Below, one piece after another: positions 25,668 through 34,237 of a DNA stretch of 64,000 bases. This DNA is from Bradyrhizobium sp. CB1015. GTDB lineage: Bacteria > Pseudomonadota > Alphaproteobacteria > Rhizobiales > Xanthobacteraceae. The translations under genes were made by a program, and so were the position numbers. Under the pieces are notes generated by a model. The model made no database searches, had not been told where the DNA came from, and saw only the letters and a list, made by a program, of their open reading frames with translations. Position 1 is the stretch's first letter; every line of letters starts with the position of its first letter. The stretch spans positions 4,340,001 through 4,404,000 of the forward strand of contig NZ_CP104174.1 of assembly GCF_025200925.1 (NCBI RefSeq), given 5' to 3'.

Positions 25668-26408
25668 GTGAGCAAAGCGAGTGAAGCGGCAGACCGGTTG
25701 GTCGCAGCGAGAGACGGCGGGCCGGCGGTCGCCTGGCGCGACATTCTCTCTTCGGATCGTGCCGGCGCCTACGCGATCCAGGATGCCACGCTTGCCCGGA
25801 TCGGTCCGCTCGGCGGCTGGAAGGTCGGCGCGTCGAGCCCTGACGCCGAGCCCGTCTGCGCGCCGCTTCCTGCGTCCGGCCTGCTTGCCTCCGGCGCGCG
25901 GCTCGGTCCGGAATTCCGCCTGCGGGGTGTCGAGGTGGAGGTCGCGCTCCGGGTCGGGCGCGCGCTCGCGGCTGACGACGCCACGTTGCCCGATCGCGAA
26001 CTTGCGAGTGCCTTCGACGCCTATCCCGCGATCGAGGTGGTCGAGACGCGTCTCAAGGACTGGACGGACAGCGCCGCCCTGGCCCAGCTCGCCGATTTGC
26101 AGAGCCACGGCGCGTTGCTGATCGGAACGGCCGCGGCAGTCAGCCCTGCATCCATCGATCTGAGGGCCGTCGAGGCGGATCTTAAGATCGGTGAAGCCAT
26201 CAGCCGTCGAACCATCGGCGGCAATCCGGCAGGAGACATCTGGCGTCTGCTGCGCTGGCTGGTCCGCCATTGTGCGGACCGGAATGTGCCTCTCTTGCCG
26301 GGCCAGCTCGTCACGACCGGTTCGTGCACCGGCATGGTCTTCGCAGAAGCGGGGAGCAGCGCCCGTGCGCGCCTTGTGGGTTTGGGCGAAGTTGCCGTCG
26401 ACTTCTGA
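25668..26408 (+). CDS. Fumarylacetoacetase/2-keto-4-pentenoate hydratase-like protein
   Basis: A 246-residue protein of the hydratase/decarboxylase (MhpD-like) branch of the FAH superfamily. The conserved parts are GWKVGASSPDAEPVCAPL near residue 45, the acidic cluster VEVEVALRVGRAL with metal-ligand Glu residues, and PAIEVVETRL. These enzymes hydrate dienoates or decarboxylate oxo-acids in aromatic degradation. No ring-cleavage genes lie nearby, so the substrate is open. The GTG start is chosen because GGAGG stands 5 nt upstream; an ATG 23 codons earlier overlaps less well with family length. Confidence 0.82.
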   Translation: MSKASEAADRLVAARDGGPAVAWRDILSSDRAGAYAIQDATLARIGPLGGWKVGASSPDAEPVCAPLPASGLLASGARLGPEFRLRGVEVEVALRVGRALAADDATLPDRELASAFDAYPAIEVVETRLKDWTDSAALAQLADLQSHGALLIGTAAAVSPASIDLRAVEADLKIGEAISRRTIGGNPAGDIWRLLRWLVRHCADRNVPLLPGQLVTTGSCTGMVFAEAGSSARARLVGLGEVAVDF

Positions 26409-26658
26409 GGTCCTTGATCTCCAGCTTTCGGGCCGGATCAGCTTGATGTTATGGTTGGCAGCCTAGGCGGCAACGTCCTCGCACTTCGGCGCCTGCACGA
26501 GATACGTCGTGAGCTCGGCGTCAAAGCGCTGTTGCTCGCATGGCAACAGCGAAGTTGATGTCCTGCCTTTCTTTGTGAGTTGTGCCGGGGCGGCAGGCCG
26601 CTACCATGCGCCGGCTCGACTGGAACTCGAGAGTCAAGCACAACGACCGGGAGGCGAC

Positions 26659-28323
26659 ATGAGCGGCCAGCAACGCAAGGCGAAGGGATCGGACCTGTTT
26701 GTCGCCGCACTGGAGAATGAAGGTGTCGACCGCATCTTCGGCATTCCCGGCGAAGAGAATCTCGATCTCGTCGAATCGCTGCGCGCCTCCAGGATCGAGC
26801 TGGTCCTGACCCGGCACGAGCAGGCTGCCGCCTTCATGGCCGCCACGCATGGGCGGCTGACCGGCAAGCCCGGCGTCTGCCTGTCGACGCTCGGCCCCGG
26901 TGCACTCAATCTGTCCACCGGCGCGGCCTATGCGCATCTCGGTGCGATGCCGATGATCCTGATCACCGGCCAGAAGCCGATCATGAGCAGCCGGCAGGCC
27001 CGTTTCCAGATCGTGGACGTGGTCGCAACCATGAAGCCGCTGACCAAGCTGTCGCGGCAGATCGTCAGCGCCTCCAGCATTCCGACCGTGGTGCGCGACG
27101 CCTTTCGCGTCGCGATGGAGGAGCGGCCGGGTCCGGTGCATCTCGAGCTGCCCGAGGACATCGCGGGTGACGAGGTGTCTGACGTCCCGGTGATCCCGGT
27201 TCATCCGATCGAAATCCCGGTCGCCCATCGCGCCGCGCTCGATCGCGCCGCCGAGATGATCATGGCCGCAAGGCGCCCGCTGGTGATGATGGGCGCTGCG
27301 ACCAGCCGGCCGCGCTCGACCCACGGCATCGCAAATTTCGTGCGGCGCACCGGCATTCCGTTCTTCACGACGCAGATGGGCAAGGGCACCGTTCCCGGCG
27401 GCACCAATCTCTACATGGGCACGGCGGCGCTGTCGGAGCGCGATTACGTTCACGACGCGATCGAGGCCGCTGACCTGATCATCGCCATCGGTCACGACCC
27501 GATCGAGAAGCCGCCCTTCATCATGGGCCCCTCAGGGCCGAAGGTGATTCACGTCAGCTACACGCCGGCGAGCGTCGAGCAGGTCTATTTCCCCGATGCC
27601 GAGGTCGTCGGCGACGTCGGCCCGAGCCTGGAGCTGCTGGCAGACCGGCTCGAAGGCAAGCTGCCGCAGGCTGCGGCGCTGCTGCCGCTGCGCGACGAGA
27701 TCCTGAAGCACCTCGCCGACCGCGCCACGGAGGCGCGCTGGCCGCCGACGCCGCAGCGCATCGTGCACGACATCCGCCAGGTGATCCCCGAGAACGGCAT
27801 CGTCGCGCTCGACAACGGCATGTACAAGATCTGGTTCGCGCGCAATTACCGCACCCGCGTCGCCAACACGCTCCTGCTCGACAATGCGCTGGCGACCATG
27901 GGCGCCGGCCTGCCGTCCGCGATGATGGCCGCGATGCTCTATCCCGATCGCCGCGTGCTTGCAGTTGCCGGCGACGGCGGCTTCATGATGAACAGCCAGG
28001 AGATGGAGACGGCGGTCCGCCTCAAGCTCAATCTCGTCGTGCTGGTACTCGAGGACAACGCCTACGGCATGATCCGCTGGAAGCAGGCGGTGGATCATTT
28101 CGCCGATTACGGCATGACGTTTGGCAATCCCGACTTCGTCCTCTATGCGAAGGCTTACGGGGCGAAAGGACATCGGATCGAGACGATCGAGAGCTTCGGC
28201 CCGACGCTCGACGCCGCCTTTAGGGAAGGCGGCGTGCATCTGGTCTCGATCCCGGTCGACTATTCGGAGAACGTCCGGGTGCTCGTGGACGAGCTACGGG
28301 CGCACGAGAAGGCGAAGGCGTGA
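26659..28323 (+). CDS. Acetolactate synthase-like large subunit (TPP enzyme)
   Basis: A 554-residue thiamine-diphosphate enzyme. The N-terminal PYR domain has the catalytic Glu in TRHEQAAAFMA. The central domain is FAD/Rossmann-like. The C-terminal PP domain shows the TPP motif GDGGFMMN followed by NAYGMIRWKQ. The protein looks like a stand-alone catabolic-type acetolactate synthase or related 2-oxo acid decarboxylase; no regulatory small subunit gene is adjacent, so it need not serve valine/isoleucine synthesis. The ATG at 26659 follows GGGAGGCGAC. It probably acts in the cytosol. Confidence 0.88.
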   Translation: MSGQQRKAKGSDLFVAALENEGVDRIFGIPGEENLDLVESLRASRIELVLTRHEQAAAFMAATHGRLTGKPGVCLSTLGPGALNLSTGAAYAHLGAMPMILITGQKPIMSSRQARFQIVDVVATMKPLTKLSRQIVSASSIPTVVRDAFRVAMEERPGPVHLELPEDIAGDEVSDVPVIPVHPIEIPVAHRAALDRAAEMIMAARRPLVMMGAATSRPRSTHGIANFVRRTGIPFFTTQMGKGTVPGGTNLYMGTAALSERDYVHDAIEAADLIIAIGHDPIEKPPFIMGPSGPKVIHVSYTPASVEQVYFPDAEVVGDVGPSLELLADRLEGKLPQAAALLPLRDEILKHLADRATEARWPPTPQRIVHDIRQVIPENGIVALDNGMYKIWFARNYRTRVANTLLLDNALATMGAGLPSAMMAAMLYPDRRVLAVAGDGGFMMNSQEMETAVRLKLNLVVLVLEDNAYGMIRWKQAVDHFADYGMTFGNPDFVLYAKAYGAKGHRIETIESFGPTLDAAFREGGVHLVSIPVDYSENVRVLVDELRAHEKAKA

Positions 28324-28333
28324 AAGCGATAGT

Positions 28334-28500
28334 CTCATGCCCCGGACGCAGCGCCCGTCGGCGGTGCGCTGCTGAGACGGGGCCCATCCATCAGCGAACT
28401 CTGTGGCTTCCTGGGTCCCGGCTCTGCGCAGCAACGCCAAAGGCGCGGCAACGCGCGTCTTCGGCACGCTATGGCGTTGCAGCGCGTCCGGGACACGAGA
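28334..28500. repeat. Dispersed palindromic repeat, family A, copy 2
   Basis: Same end words as copies at 729-868 and 62725-62872 (CATGCCCCGGACGCAGCGC at left, GCGCGTCCGGGACACGAG at right) and the same GGTCCCGGCTCTGCGCAGC middle. This copy carries an extra internal stem (AAGGCGCGGCAACGCGCG). Non-coding, between the acetolactate synthase and Lin0512 genes. Confidence 0.75.
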
Positions 28501-28574
28501 GGGGCGATCGCTTGTGCCGCAGTCGCTGATCGCAGACATTCTCAATCACCAAACCAACCACAGGAAAATATGAA

Positions 28575-28922
28575 ATGACCCGCATTCGATGTGTCACCGA
28601 GATGGGCATGGGCGTCGATGTCCACGGCCGGGACGCCACCAAGGCGGCCAAGCGGGCGGTGTCGGATGCCATCAGGCATTCCAGCCTCGGTTTCTTCCGG
28701 ATGATCGGCAAGACCGCGAATGACATGTTCGTGGACGTCACGATCGGAGTGCCGAATCCTGAAGCCGTCGACAAGGAGGCTGTCGCCAAGGAGCTGCCTT
28801 ACGGCACCGTGACAGTCACCGCGGTCAAGGGCGGGCTGGAGATTCCATCGGCCACGGAAGTCGCCAATGACCCCATCCTGATTGCCAATGCCGCCGTCAT
28901 CGTCAGCTTCGACAAGGACTAG
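28575..28922 (+). CDS. Lin0512-family protein
   Basis: A 115-residue protein of the small Lin0512 family, recognisable by VTEMGMGVDVHGRDATKAAKRAVSDAIRHSSLGFFRM near the N-terminus. The rest shows alternating strands and helices (FVDVTIGVPNPEAVD, GTVTVTAVKGGLEIP). No catalytic activity is established for the family. Its stop is 4 nt from the start of an acetyltransferase gene, so the two are almost certainly co-translated. Confidence 0.85.
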   Translation: MTRIRCVTEMGMGVDVHGRDATKAAKRAVSDAIRHSSLGFFRMIGKTANDMFVDVTIGVPNPEAVDKEAVAKELPYGTVTVTAVKGGLEIPSATEVANDPILIANAAVIVSFDKD

Positions 28923-28926
28923 GCCG

Positions 28927-29619
28927 ATGTCCGCGAGCGATGAGGCGCTGCTGGATCGTCCGATCTGGAGCGCGCTGACGACGAGCCAGAAGCACTTGGC
29001 GGAGGGCGGCCCGCGGGCCTTGCGCTATCCCGTGGACATGACGCCGTTTGCCGATATGGCAGACATGTCCGCCGCGAGTTTTGCGGCGCTCGGCGATCTC
29101 ATGTCGGGCTCGCAAGTCGCGGTGCTGTTCACGCCCGAGCCGGTCGAAATTCCCGCCGGCTTCAAGGTGCTGCTCGCCGAGCCCGGCGAGCAGATGATCG
29201 GCTCGCCCGCCGATAGTTCGCTGCGTGATGCCGAGATCGTCCGCCTGGGCGCGGCCGACGTTCCCGCCATGATGGGGCTGACCGAGCTGACCAAGCCCGG
29301 GCCGTTCGCGGCGCGGACACACGAGCTCGGTATCTTCCTCGGCATCCGCGCTCGCGGTGAGCTGGTCGCCATGGCCGGCGAGCGGATGAAGCCAGGCAAT
29401 TTCACCGAGATGACGGCGGTCTGCGTGCATCCCGACCATCGCGGTCGCGGTTACGCGCAGGCGTTGCTCGCCGCCATCGCGCGCGAGATCGAGGCGCGCG
29501 GGGAAATTCCGTTCCTGCACGTGTTCTCGAGCAATACGTCTGCCATTGCGCTGTACCAGCGGCAGGGCATGCGGATCCGGCGTCGCCTGCACGTCACAGT
29601 GCTGATGAAGCAGGGATGA
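28927..29619 (+). CDS. GNAT-family acetyltransferase (FR47-like)
   Basis: A 230-residue protein with a C-terminal GNAT domain. The acetyl-CoA binding loop VHPDHRGRGYAQALLAAI is near residue 160, followed by HVFSSNTSAIALYQRQGMRIRRRL, the FR47-type ending. The N-terminal half is a divergent GNAT-like region. It probably acetylates an amine of unknown identity. It lies 4 nt behind the Lin0512 gene, indicating an operon. Confidence 0.85.
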   Translation: MSASDEALLDRPIWSALTTSQKHLAEGGPRALRYPVDMTPFADMADMSAASFAALGDLMSGSQVAVLFTPEPVEIPAGFKVLLAEPGEQMIGSPADSSLRDAEIVRLGAADVPAMMGLTELTKPGPFAARTHELGIFLGIRARGELVAMAGERMKPGNFTEMTAVCVHPDHRGRGYAQALLAAIAREIEARGEIPFLHVFSSNTSAIALYQRQGMRIRRRLHVTVLMKQG

Positions 29620-29689
29620 GCTGCGCGGTGGGCTTCATATCCCATCAAATCGCGCTATATCGATTCCAACCACAATTGGGGGGAGACAC

Positions 29690-30874
29690 ATGGACGCCAG
29701 GGTCAGCGATTTTTCCGCCGTACGGACGGCGATGCAACGCTACGTCGATCAGGAGATCATTCCCGGCGTATCCTGGGCCGTGCTGCGCGGCCGCGAGGTG
29801 GTCGATCAGCAATGCGTCGGCTTTGCCGACCGCGAGGCCAACACTGCGCTGCGGCCCGACCACATCTTCCGCGCGTTCTCCAACACCAAGATCTTCGTCA
29901 CCTGCGCGATCATGCTGCTGGTCGAGCAAGGCGGCATCAGGCTCGATGACGCAATCGAAAAATTCCTGCCGCAGCTCGGCAATCGCAAGGTCCTGAAGCA
30001 GGGCGCTTCGAGCCTCGCCGATGTCGAGCTGGCGAAGAGCCCGATCACGATCCGCCAGCTCCTGACCCACACCTCCGGTCTCAGCTACGGTATTTTCGAT
30101 CCCGGCACGGTGCTGTTCAAAGGCTACAACGAGGCGCGGGTGCTCAATCCGCTGACGCCGCTCTCCGACATGATCGACAAGCTCGCCGACCTGCCGCTGT
30201 CCTATCATCCCGGCACGGCCTGGGAATATTCGGTGGCGACCGACGTGCTCGGACGCGTCGTGGAGGTCGTCTCGGGCAAATCCCTCGATGCCTTCCTCAA
30301 GGCGCGCATCTTCGATCCCCTGGGCATGACCGATACTGGCTTCTACGTGTCGGAGGCGCAGCAGGGCAGGCTGGTCGCGCTCTACTATGGCGCCGACGTG
30401 CTCGATCCCATGAAGCCCGGCCTCACGCGCGCGGACAATCTGCCGTTTCCGCAGGCCTATCGGCGGCCATTCCCGCGGCTCTCGGGCGGCGGTGGTCTGG
30501 TCTCGACCCTGCCGGACATGCTCGCGCTGGTCCGCGCGCTGCTGCCGGGCTCAGACGCGCTGCTGAAGCCGGAGACGCTGCGGCAGATGATGACGAACCA
30601 GCTGCCCGCAGGCCAGACCATCCGCTTCGCCAATCTCGGGCCGATTCCCGGCAAGGGCTTTGGCCTCGGCGGCGCCGTCACCTTTGCGCCGACGCCGTTC
30701 GATCCGCCGAACTCGACCGGCGAATTCCAATGGGGCGGCCTTGCCGGAACTCATTGGTGGATCTGTCCCGAGGCCAATACTGCCGGCGTCCTGATGGCGC
30801 AGCGCCATATGGGGTTCTGGAATCCGTTCTTCTTCGAGTTCAAGCGCTTGGCCTATCAGGCGGTCGGAGGCTGA
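29690..30874 (+). CDS. Serine hydrolase, class C beta-lactamase family (second)
   Basis: A 394-residue serine hydrolase. The catalytic SxxK is Ser64-Lys67 within RAFSNTKIFVT. The Tyr of the YxN-like motif lies in WEYSVATDVLGRVVE, and the third motif region is FQWGGLAGTHWW. It resembles carboxylesterases of family VIII (EstB) and 1,4-butanediol diacrylate esterases. No signal peptide is evident. Start ATG with GGGGGAGAC ribosome site close by. Not closely similar to the other serine hydrolase in the window, so not a recent duplicate. Confidence 0.87.
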   Translation: MDARVSDFSAVRTAMQRYVDQEIIPGVSWAVLRGREVVDQQCVGFADREANTALRPDHIFRAFSNTKIFVTCAIMLLVEQGGIRLDDAIEKFLPQLGNRKVLKQGASSLADVELAKSPITIRQLLTHTSGLSYGIFDPGTVLFKGYNEARVLNPLTPLSDMIDKLADLPLSYHPGTAWEYSVATDVLGRVVEVVSGKSLDAFLKARIFDPLGMTDTGFYVSEAQQGRLVALYYGADVLDPMKPGLTRADNLPFPQAYRRPFPRLSGGGGLVSTLPDMLALVRALLPGSDALLKPETLRQMMTNQLPAGQTIRFANLGPIPGKGFGLGGAVTFAPTPFDPPNSTGEFQWGGLAGTHWWICPEANTAGVLMAQRHMGFWNPFFFEFKRLAYQAVGG

Positions 30875-30907
30875 CAAAGCCGGCGGTCTCGTTCCTCAAA
30901 CGATGAA

Positions 30908-30936
30908 ACGAGCGGGACGCACCGCCTCCCGCTCGT
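30908..30936. terminator. Bidirectional hairpin between convergent genes
   Basis: Perfect 10-bp arms ACGAGCGGGA (30908-30917) and TCCCGCTCGT (30927-30936) around a 9-nt loop, lying between the stops of the serine hydrolase and rtcB. The T content after the stem is low on both strands (TTTC on the minus strand), so it is a likely but weak intrinsic terminator. Confidence 0.6.
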
Positions 30937-30944
30937 CATTCGCT

Positions 30945-32285
30945 TCAATCCTTCCACGGATCGAACTCGCCTTCGCCGGCCATAGCGACGGCGAACGGCC
31001 GCAGCGTGTGCAGCACGCGCACGGTGCCGGCGTGCTGCGCCAGCACGTCGGGCAGGCGGCGATAGGCCATCGGGCTCTCGTCGAGGTCGGCGCCGATCAA
31101 GGTGACGCCGCGCTCGTTCAGCCAGCGGTCCATCTCGTCGCGCGAGAAGCGCCGCTTCGCCTCCCGTCGTCCGAACAGGCGGCCGGCGCCGTGCACGGTC
31201 GAGTAGAGCGAGGCCTTGGCTTCGGGGCTGTCGACGCCTTCGAGAATGACGGCGTCGTCGCCCATGGAGCCGCCGACGAACCCCTTCTGGCCGGGAAACG
31301 CCGGCGTCGCGCCCTTTCGCACCACCCACAAATCCTTGCCGTCGTGAGTCTCACGCCAGGCATAATTGTGGTGGTTGTGCACGCTCTCGATGACGCTGCC
31401 GCCGATGATCTGGCGGACGCGCTCGACCACCCACTCGCGGCCCGCATAGGCGTAACGTCCGGCGAGCTGCATCGCCGCGATGTAGCGGCGGCCGAGCTCG
31501 CTGTCCTCGTCGACCACGGCGGGCGGGACGTTCATGCCGTCCTTGCCGCCGGCAGCCTTGAGGTAGCGCGTCGCGGAGGTGTGTCCGAGGCCGCGGCTGC
31601 CGAAGTGGACGCCGATCCAGACGAAGCCTTCCTCGTCGCGCATGAGATCGACATAGTGGTTGCCCGATCCGACCGTGCCGAGCTGCTTCACCGCCTTCTG
31701 ACGGTAGTCCTCCATGTCGCTTTCGCGCCAGGCGTCGCCGTCGTCGAACAGGTCGTGCTCGGCCCGTTCCGCATTGGCACGGCCGACGCCGAACGAGATC
31801 ACCTTGGCGACGTCGCGGATGATCGTGGGAGCGATCTCCGCAATGTCGTCGAAGCGGGTGTCGAGCCGGGCCGCCATGTTGCCGCAGCCGATGTCGAAGC
31901 CGACGCCGGAGATGCTGATCTGCTTCTCATAGGCGATGACCCCGCCGACCGGCTGGGCGTAGCCGAGATGGCCGTCGGCGCAGATCACGCCGGTGACGAC
32001 ATTGCCGATCGCCATGCAATTGCGCATCTGCGCGATGGTCGCGTCCTCGTGCGGGCCGAAGACCTTCAGCGGCGCGTTCTGGAATCGGGCATCCTGCGTC
32101 CGAAACTCGGCAATCGAGCTCGCGGTCGCATTGGCCTCACGGGCAAGATGCTCCTTGCGCGCGGCGTCCTTGTACAGGCACCAGGCCGGCTGGCCGCGTC
32201 CTTCGCCGACGCGCGAGTCGGGATCGATACCGGCGGCGAGGCAGAGCTCGCGGGCGCGCTCCATGTAGGGATCGGGTCGTCGCAT
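30945..32285 (-). CDS. rtcB: RtcB-type RNA-splicing/repair ligase
   Basis: A 446-residue RtcB ligase, which joins RNA 2',3'-cyclic phosphate or 3'-phosphate ends to 5'-hydroxyl ends using GTP and Mn2+. Family motifs in order are ICADGHLGYAQPVGGVIAY, GFDIGCGNMAAR (Cys metal ligand), GSGNHYVDL, VHFGSRGLGH, SVHNHHNYAW, RKGATPAFPGQKGFVGGSMG and the guanylylated histidine in STVHGAGR. It is downstream of and in the same direction as a Ro60-type gene and four tRNA-like RNA units, which makes RNA repair or surveillance the likely role. Neither an RtcA cyclase nor an RtcR regulator is adjacent. Confidence 0.95.
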   Translation of the reverse strand: MRRPDPYMERARELCLAAGIDPDSRVGEGRGQPAWCLYKDAARKEHLAREANATASSIAEFRTQDARFQNAPLKVFGPHEDATIAQMRNCMAIGNVVTGVICADGHLGYAQPVGGVIAYEKQISISGVGFDIGCGNMAARLDTRFDDIAEIAPTIIRDVAKVISFGVGRANAERAEHDLFDDGDAWRESDMEDYRQKAVKQLGTVGSGNHYVDLMRDEEGFVWIGVHFGSRGLGHTSATRYLKAAGGKDGMNVPPAVVDEDSELGRRYIAAMQLAGRYAYAGREWVVERVRQIIGGSVIESVHNHHNYAWRETHDGKDLWVVRKGATPAFPGQKGFVGGSMGDDAVILEGVDSPEAKASLYSTVHGAGRLFGRREAKRRFSRDEMDRWLNERGVTLIGADLDESPMAYRRLPDVLAQHAGTVRVLHTLRPFAVAMAGEGEFDPWKD

Positions 32286-32350
32286 GGTCTAGGTCCTTGT
32301 CATTCCGCGCGCACCATAACGGGGCGGGCGGATCATTTCAGAGATTTTGC

Positions 32351-32381
32351 TGGCCCCGGGCGCGGCTCGCGTCCGGGGCCA
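32351..32381. other. Intercistronic hairpin between Ro60 and rtcB genes
   Basis: Perfect 9-bp arms TGGCCCCGG and CCGGGGCCA around 13 nt that contain an inner self-complementary GCGCGGCTCGCG. It lies in the 109-bp gap between the Ro60 stop and the rtcB start. No T-run follows on the minus strand, so partial termination, RNA processing or mRNA stabilisation are possible. Confidence 0.45.
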
Positions 32382-32394
32382 TTGTCGTGGCGCA

Positions 32395-33720
32395 TCAGTT
32401 CAACGCCGTCTCCGACGCCGCGATCCACGCGACGACGGCCTCGGAGAAGCCGTTGACGCGGGTCCAGGCGCCGTGACCGACACCGTGCTGATACGAGGCC
32501 ACGTTGACCATGGTGCCGCGCGCCTTGGGCTCGGGCACCTGGTCGTGGCTCTGCTCGTCGGTGAAGACGATCAGGCGATCGCCCTTGCGGTCGATCTCCG
32601 TCACAGCCTTGCCGAGATACGTTCCGCCATGCGGCTGCGAGTTGATGATCCCGTCTCGAAGCGCGAAGCCGCGGCGGGGCGGGACCTTCACGACCTCATT
32701 GGAGAAGGTGAAGATCTCGACCTCGTCGCAGATCTCGCGCGCGAGGATGGCAAGGCCACACGCCGCCTCCGCACGCGTCATTTCCGACTGCGCGGAGAGG
32801 GTCGCGAACATCGAGCCCGACACGTCGATCAGGAGCCGGGTTCGGCCCGGAAGCCGCACATGGTCCTTGATCGACTTGAGCATCGCAGCCTCGAGCTCGG
32901 GCTCGAAGTCCGGCGCATAACGCGCCGCCGTGATGAAGCGATAGGGAAGGATACGATCCGTCCGCATCGCCTCGATCGCGCCTGCGATGGTCTCGCGCGG
33001 GACCTGCGCAGTCTGCATCAGGCGCAGATTGCGCAGCAGCGCGAGGCCGCCGAGCTTCCGCTCGGCGATCAGCCGCTCGAAGGTCTCGCGCTTGTTCTTG
33101 CCGGCCGAGAGCGAAACCTCCCAGGTGTCGGGGGAGGCGAGCTCGCCGTCGACGAGCTGCTTCCACACCTTGGCCTGATCGGCATCTTTCGGCTTGGCGT
33201 GCACCAGGAACAACACGTCCCTGATGCGCACCGCGCCGTCGCGGTCCCACTTGGCGAGCTGATAGGCGTCGAACCTGGTCAGTGCCCGGGCAAGACCCTT
33301 CTTGACCTGCGCCGAGACCGGCTGACGCTTGCGCTGCTGCATCGGCCCCAGCGCATCCGCCCAGTAGATCGCGAGCAGCTCCGTCATCTCGTCGGGACGC
33401 TGGATCACCTCAGCGAGCGTATCGGCGACGAGGGCGCGGTGCTTCTCGTTCCGTGCCATCTCGCGGATGACGAGGAGCGGTGCGTGCCGCAGCTTCATCA
33501 CCTCGCGCGCCTCGATCGCAAGCTGCGCGACGCGCTCCGGCGCGACCATGGGCACGAGGGCCTTGATGCGGTCTGCGATCGCAACGCCGTCCTCGTAGAA
33601 CTGGTCCTCCCACAGAAGGCAGTTCATCAGTGCCCGCTTCAGCTCCATCTCGGGCGTGAAGCGCCTTGCACGCGCGCCCTCCCGCGTGAAGGCGCGAACG
33701 ATCTTGTTGAGCCTGACCAT
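32395..33720 (-). CDS. rsr: TROVE/vWA protein, bacterial Ro60 (Rsr) orthologue
   Basis: A 441-residue ring-shaped RNA-binding protein. The N-terminal TROVE HEAT-repeat region includes ELKRALMNCLLWEDQFYEDG and LAIEAREVMKLRHAPLLVIREMAR. The C-terminal von Willebrand A-like domain carries the metal-ion-dependent adhesion site DVSGSM at about residue 300 and DRLIVFTDEQSHD. Bacterial Ro60 proteins bind Y RNAs and assist RNA maturation and decay under stress. Four tRNA-like RNA units end just 44 nt upstream, and a strong ribosome site (GGAGGAGG) precedes the ATG. rtcB lies downstream, so the locus forms one RNA-repair/surveillance operon. Confidence 0.93.
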   Translation of the reverse strand: MVRLNKIVRAFTREGARARRFTPEMELKRALMNCLLWEDQFYEDGVAIADRIKALVPMVAPERVAQLAIEAREVMKLRHAPLLVIREMARNEKHRALVADTLAEVIQRPDEMTELLAIYWADALGPMQQRKRQPVSAQVKKGLARALTRFDAYQLAKWDRDGAVRIRDVLFLVHAKPKDADQAKVWKQLVDGELASPDTWEVSLSAGKNKRETFERLIAERKLGGLALLRNLRLMQTAQVPRETIAGAIEAMRTDRILPYRFITAARYAPDFEPELEAAMLKSIKDHVRLPGRTRLLIDVSGSMFATLSAQSEMTRAEAACGLAILAREICDEVEIFTFSNEVVKVPPRRGFALRDGIINSQPHGGTYLGKAVTEIDRKGDRLIVFTDEQSHDQVPEPKARGTMVNVASYQHGVGHGAWTRVNGFSEAVVAWIAASETALN

Positions 33721-33763
33721 GACGGCCTCCTCCTGGGTTGATCGGGGACATGAAAGGGGTGCC

Positions 33764-33891
33764 GGGGAACAAGCGAGGCTGTCCTGCCCACGAGGGGCTC
33801 CACATGCTCTACCGCTGAGCTACGGACTTCCGTCCGGAAGGAGTCGAACCTTCGACAGTGTGATCACGAAGTAACAGCGCTCTTCACCACC
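33764..33891 (-). ncRNA. tRNA-like Y RNA candidate, unit 4 (nearest Ro60 gene)
   Basis: About 128 nt. Opens with GGTGGTGAAG (33891-33882), a 10-nt loop ending CTGTTA, then CTTCG, forming the common 5' hairpin. A T-arm with GAAGG/CCTTC stem and TTCGACT loop is at 33837-33853. An acceptor-like stem CGGAC/GTCCG closed by a GGAA tetraloop follows at 33823-33836, then TA and a canonical D-arm GCTCAGCGGTAGAGC. Ends with CGCTTGTTCCCC. The acceptor ends are joined, so it is not a normal tRNA. 44 nt downstream is the Ro60 start. Confidence 0.75.
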
Positions 33892-33916
33892 GGCGGTGGC
33901 TAAGGGGACACGATCC

Positions 33917-34062
33917 GGGAACAGGCGATTGCTGTGACCCGACGAGCCGAAGCTCGCCGGAAAGCGCTCTATCCTCTGAGCTACCGGTGCATGGGACACC
34001 GGGCGGGATTCGAACCCGCGACCTCTCGCGTTGCAGGCGAAGTAACAGAAATCTTCACCACG
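33917..34062 (-). ncRNA. tRNA-like Y RNA candidate, unit 3 (most tRNA-like)
   Basis: About 146 nt. After the 5' hairpin (GGTGAAG paired with CTTCGCC, 7 bp) come a T-arm with GCGGG/CCCGC stem and TTCGAAT loop (34003-34019), the acceptor 3' strand CCGGTGT, a 5-nt linker CCCAT, and the acceptor 5' strand GCACCGG. These two strands form a 7-bp stem with one G-U pair. Then follow TA, a D-arm with GCTC/GAGC stem (33966-33981) and a 9-bp hairpin capped by TTCG at 33939-33960. The unit ends TCGCCTGTTCCC. The halves of a tRNA are thus present in swapped order. Confidence 0.78.
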
Positions 34063-34079
34063 GACGTGATGGGGTTGGC

Positions 34080-34196
34080 GGGGAACGATCGATGCTGTTG
34101 CTGCCCTTGCGGGCGATCCGCCTTTCGGCGCGCGGGAGTCGAACCCGCTCGGCGCAGTTGCGCCGTCACCATGAAGTAACAGACACCTTCACCACC
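34080..34196 (-). ncRNA. tRNA-like Y RNA candidate, unit 2
   Basis: About 117 nt. 5' hairpin from GGTGGTGAAG with loop GTGTCTGTTA and CTTCA; here a T-A pair replaces the T-G pair of the other units, a compensatory difference. A small GGCGC-AACT-GCGCC hairpin precedes the T-arm (34132-34148, GCGGG/CCCGC with TTCGACT loop). The acceptor-like stem is shortened to CGCC/GGCG closed by GAAA, and the D-arm position is filled by GCCC-GCAA-GGGC. The unit ends GATCGTTCCCC. Confidence 0.7.
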
Positions 34197-34237
34197 GCCA
34201 GGCCGGTGCTCTCGCATCGGCCCTTGATGGGTACGCT

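Noticed and set aside
33961-34020. Ordinary tRNA gene suggested by GGTTCGAATCC and GTAGCTCAG
   Set aside because: The T-arm precedes the D-arm and the acceptor strands are joined by a 5-nt linker; no anticodon arm lies between D- and T-arm. Reported as a permuted tRNA-like RNA instead.
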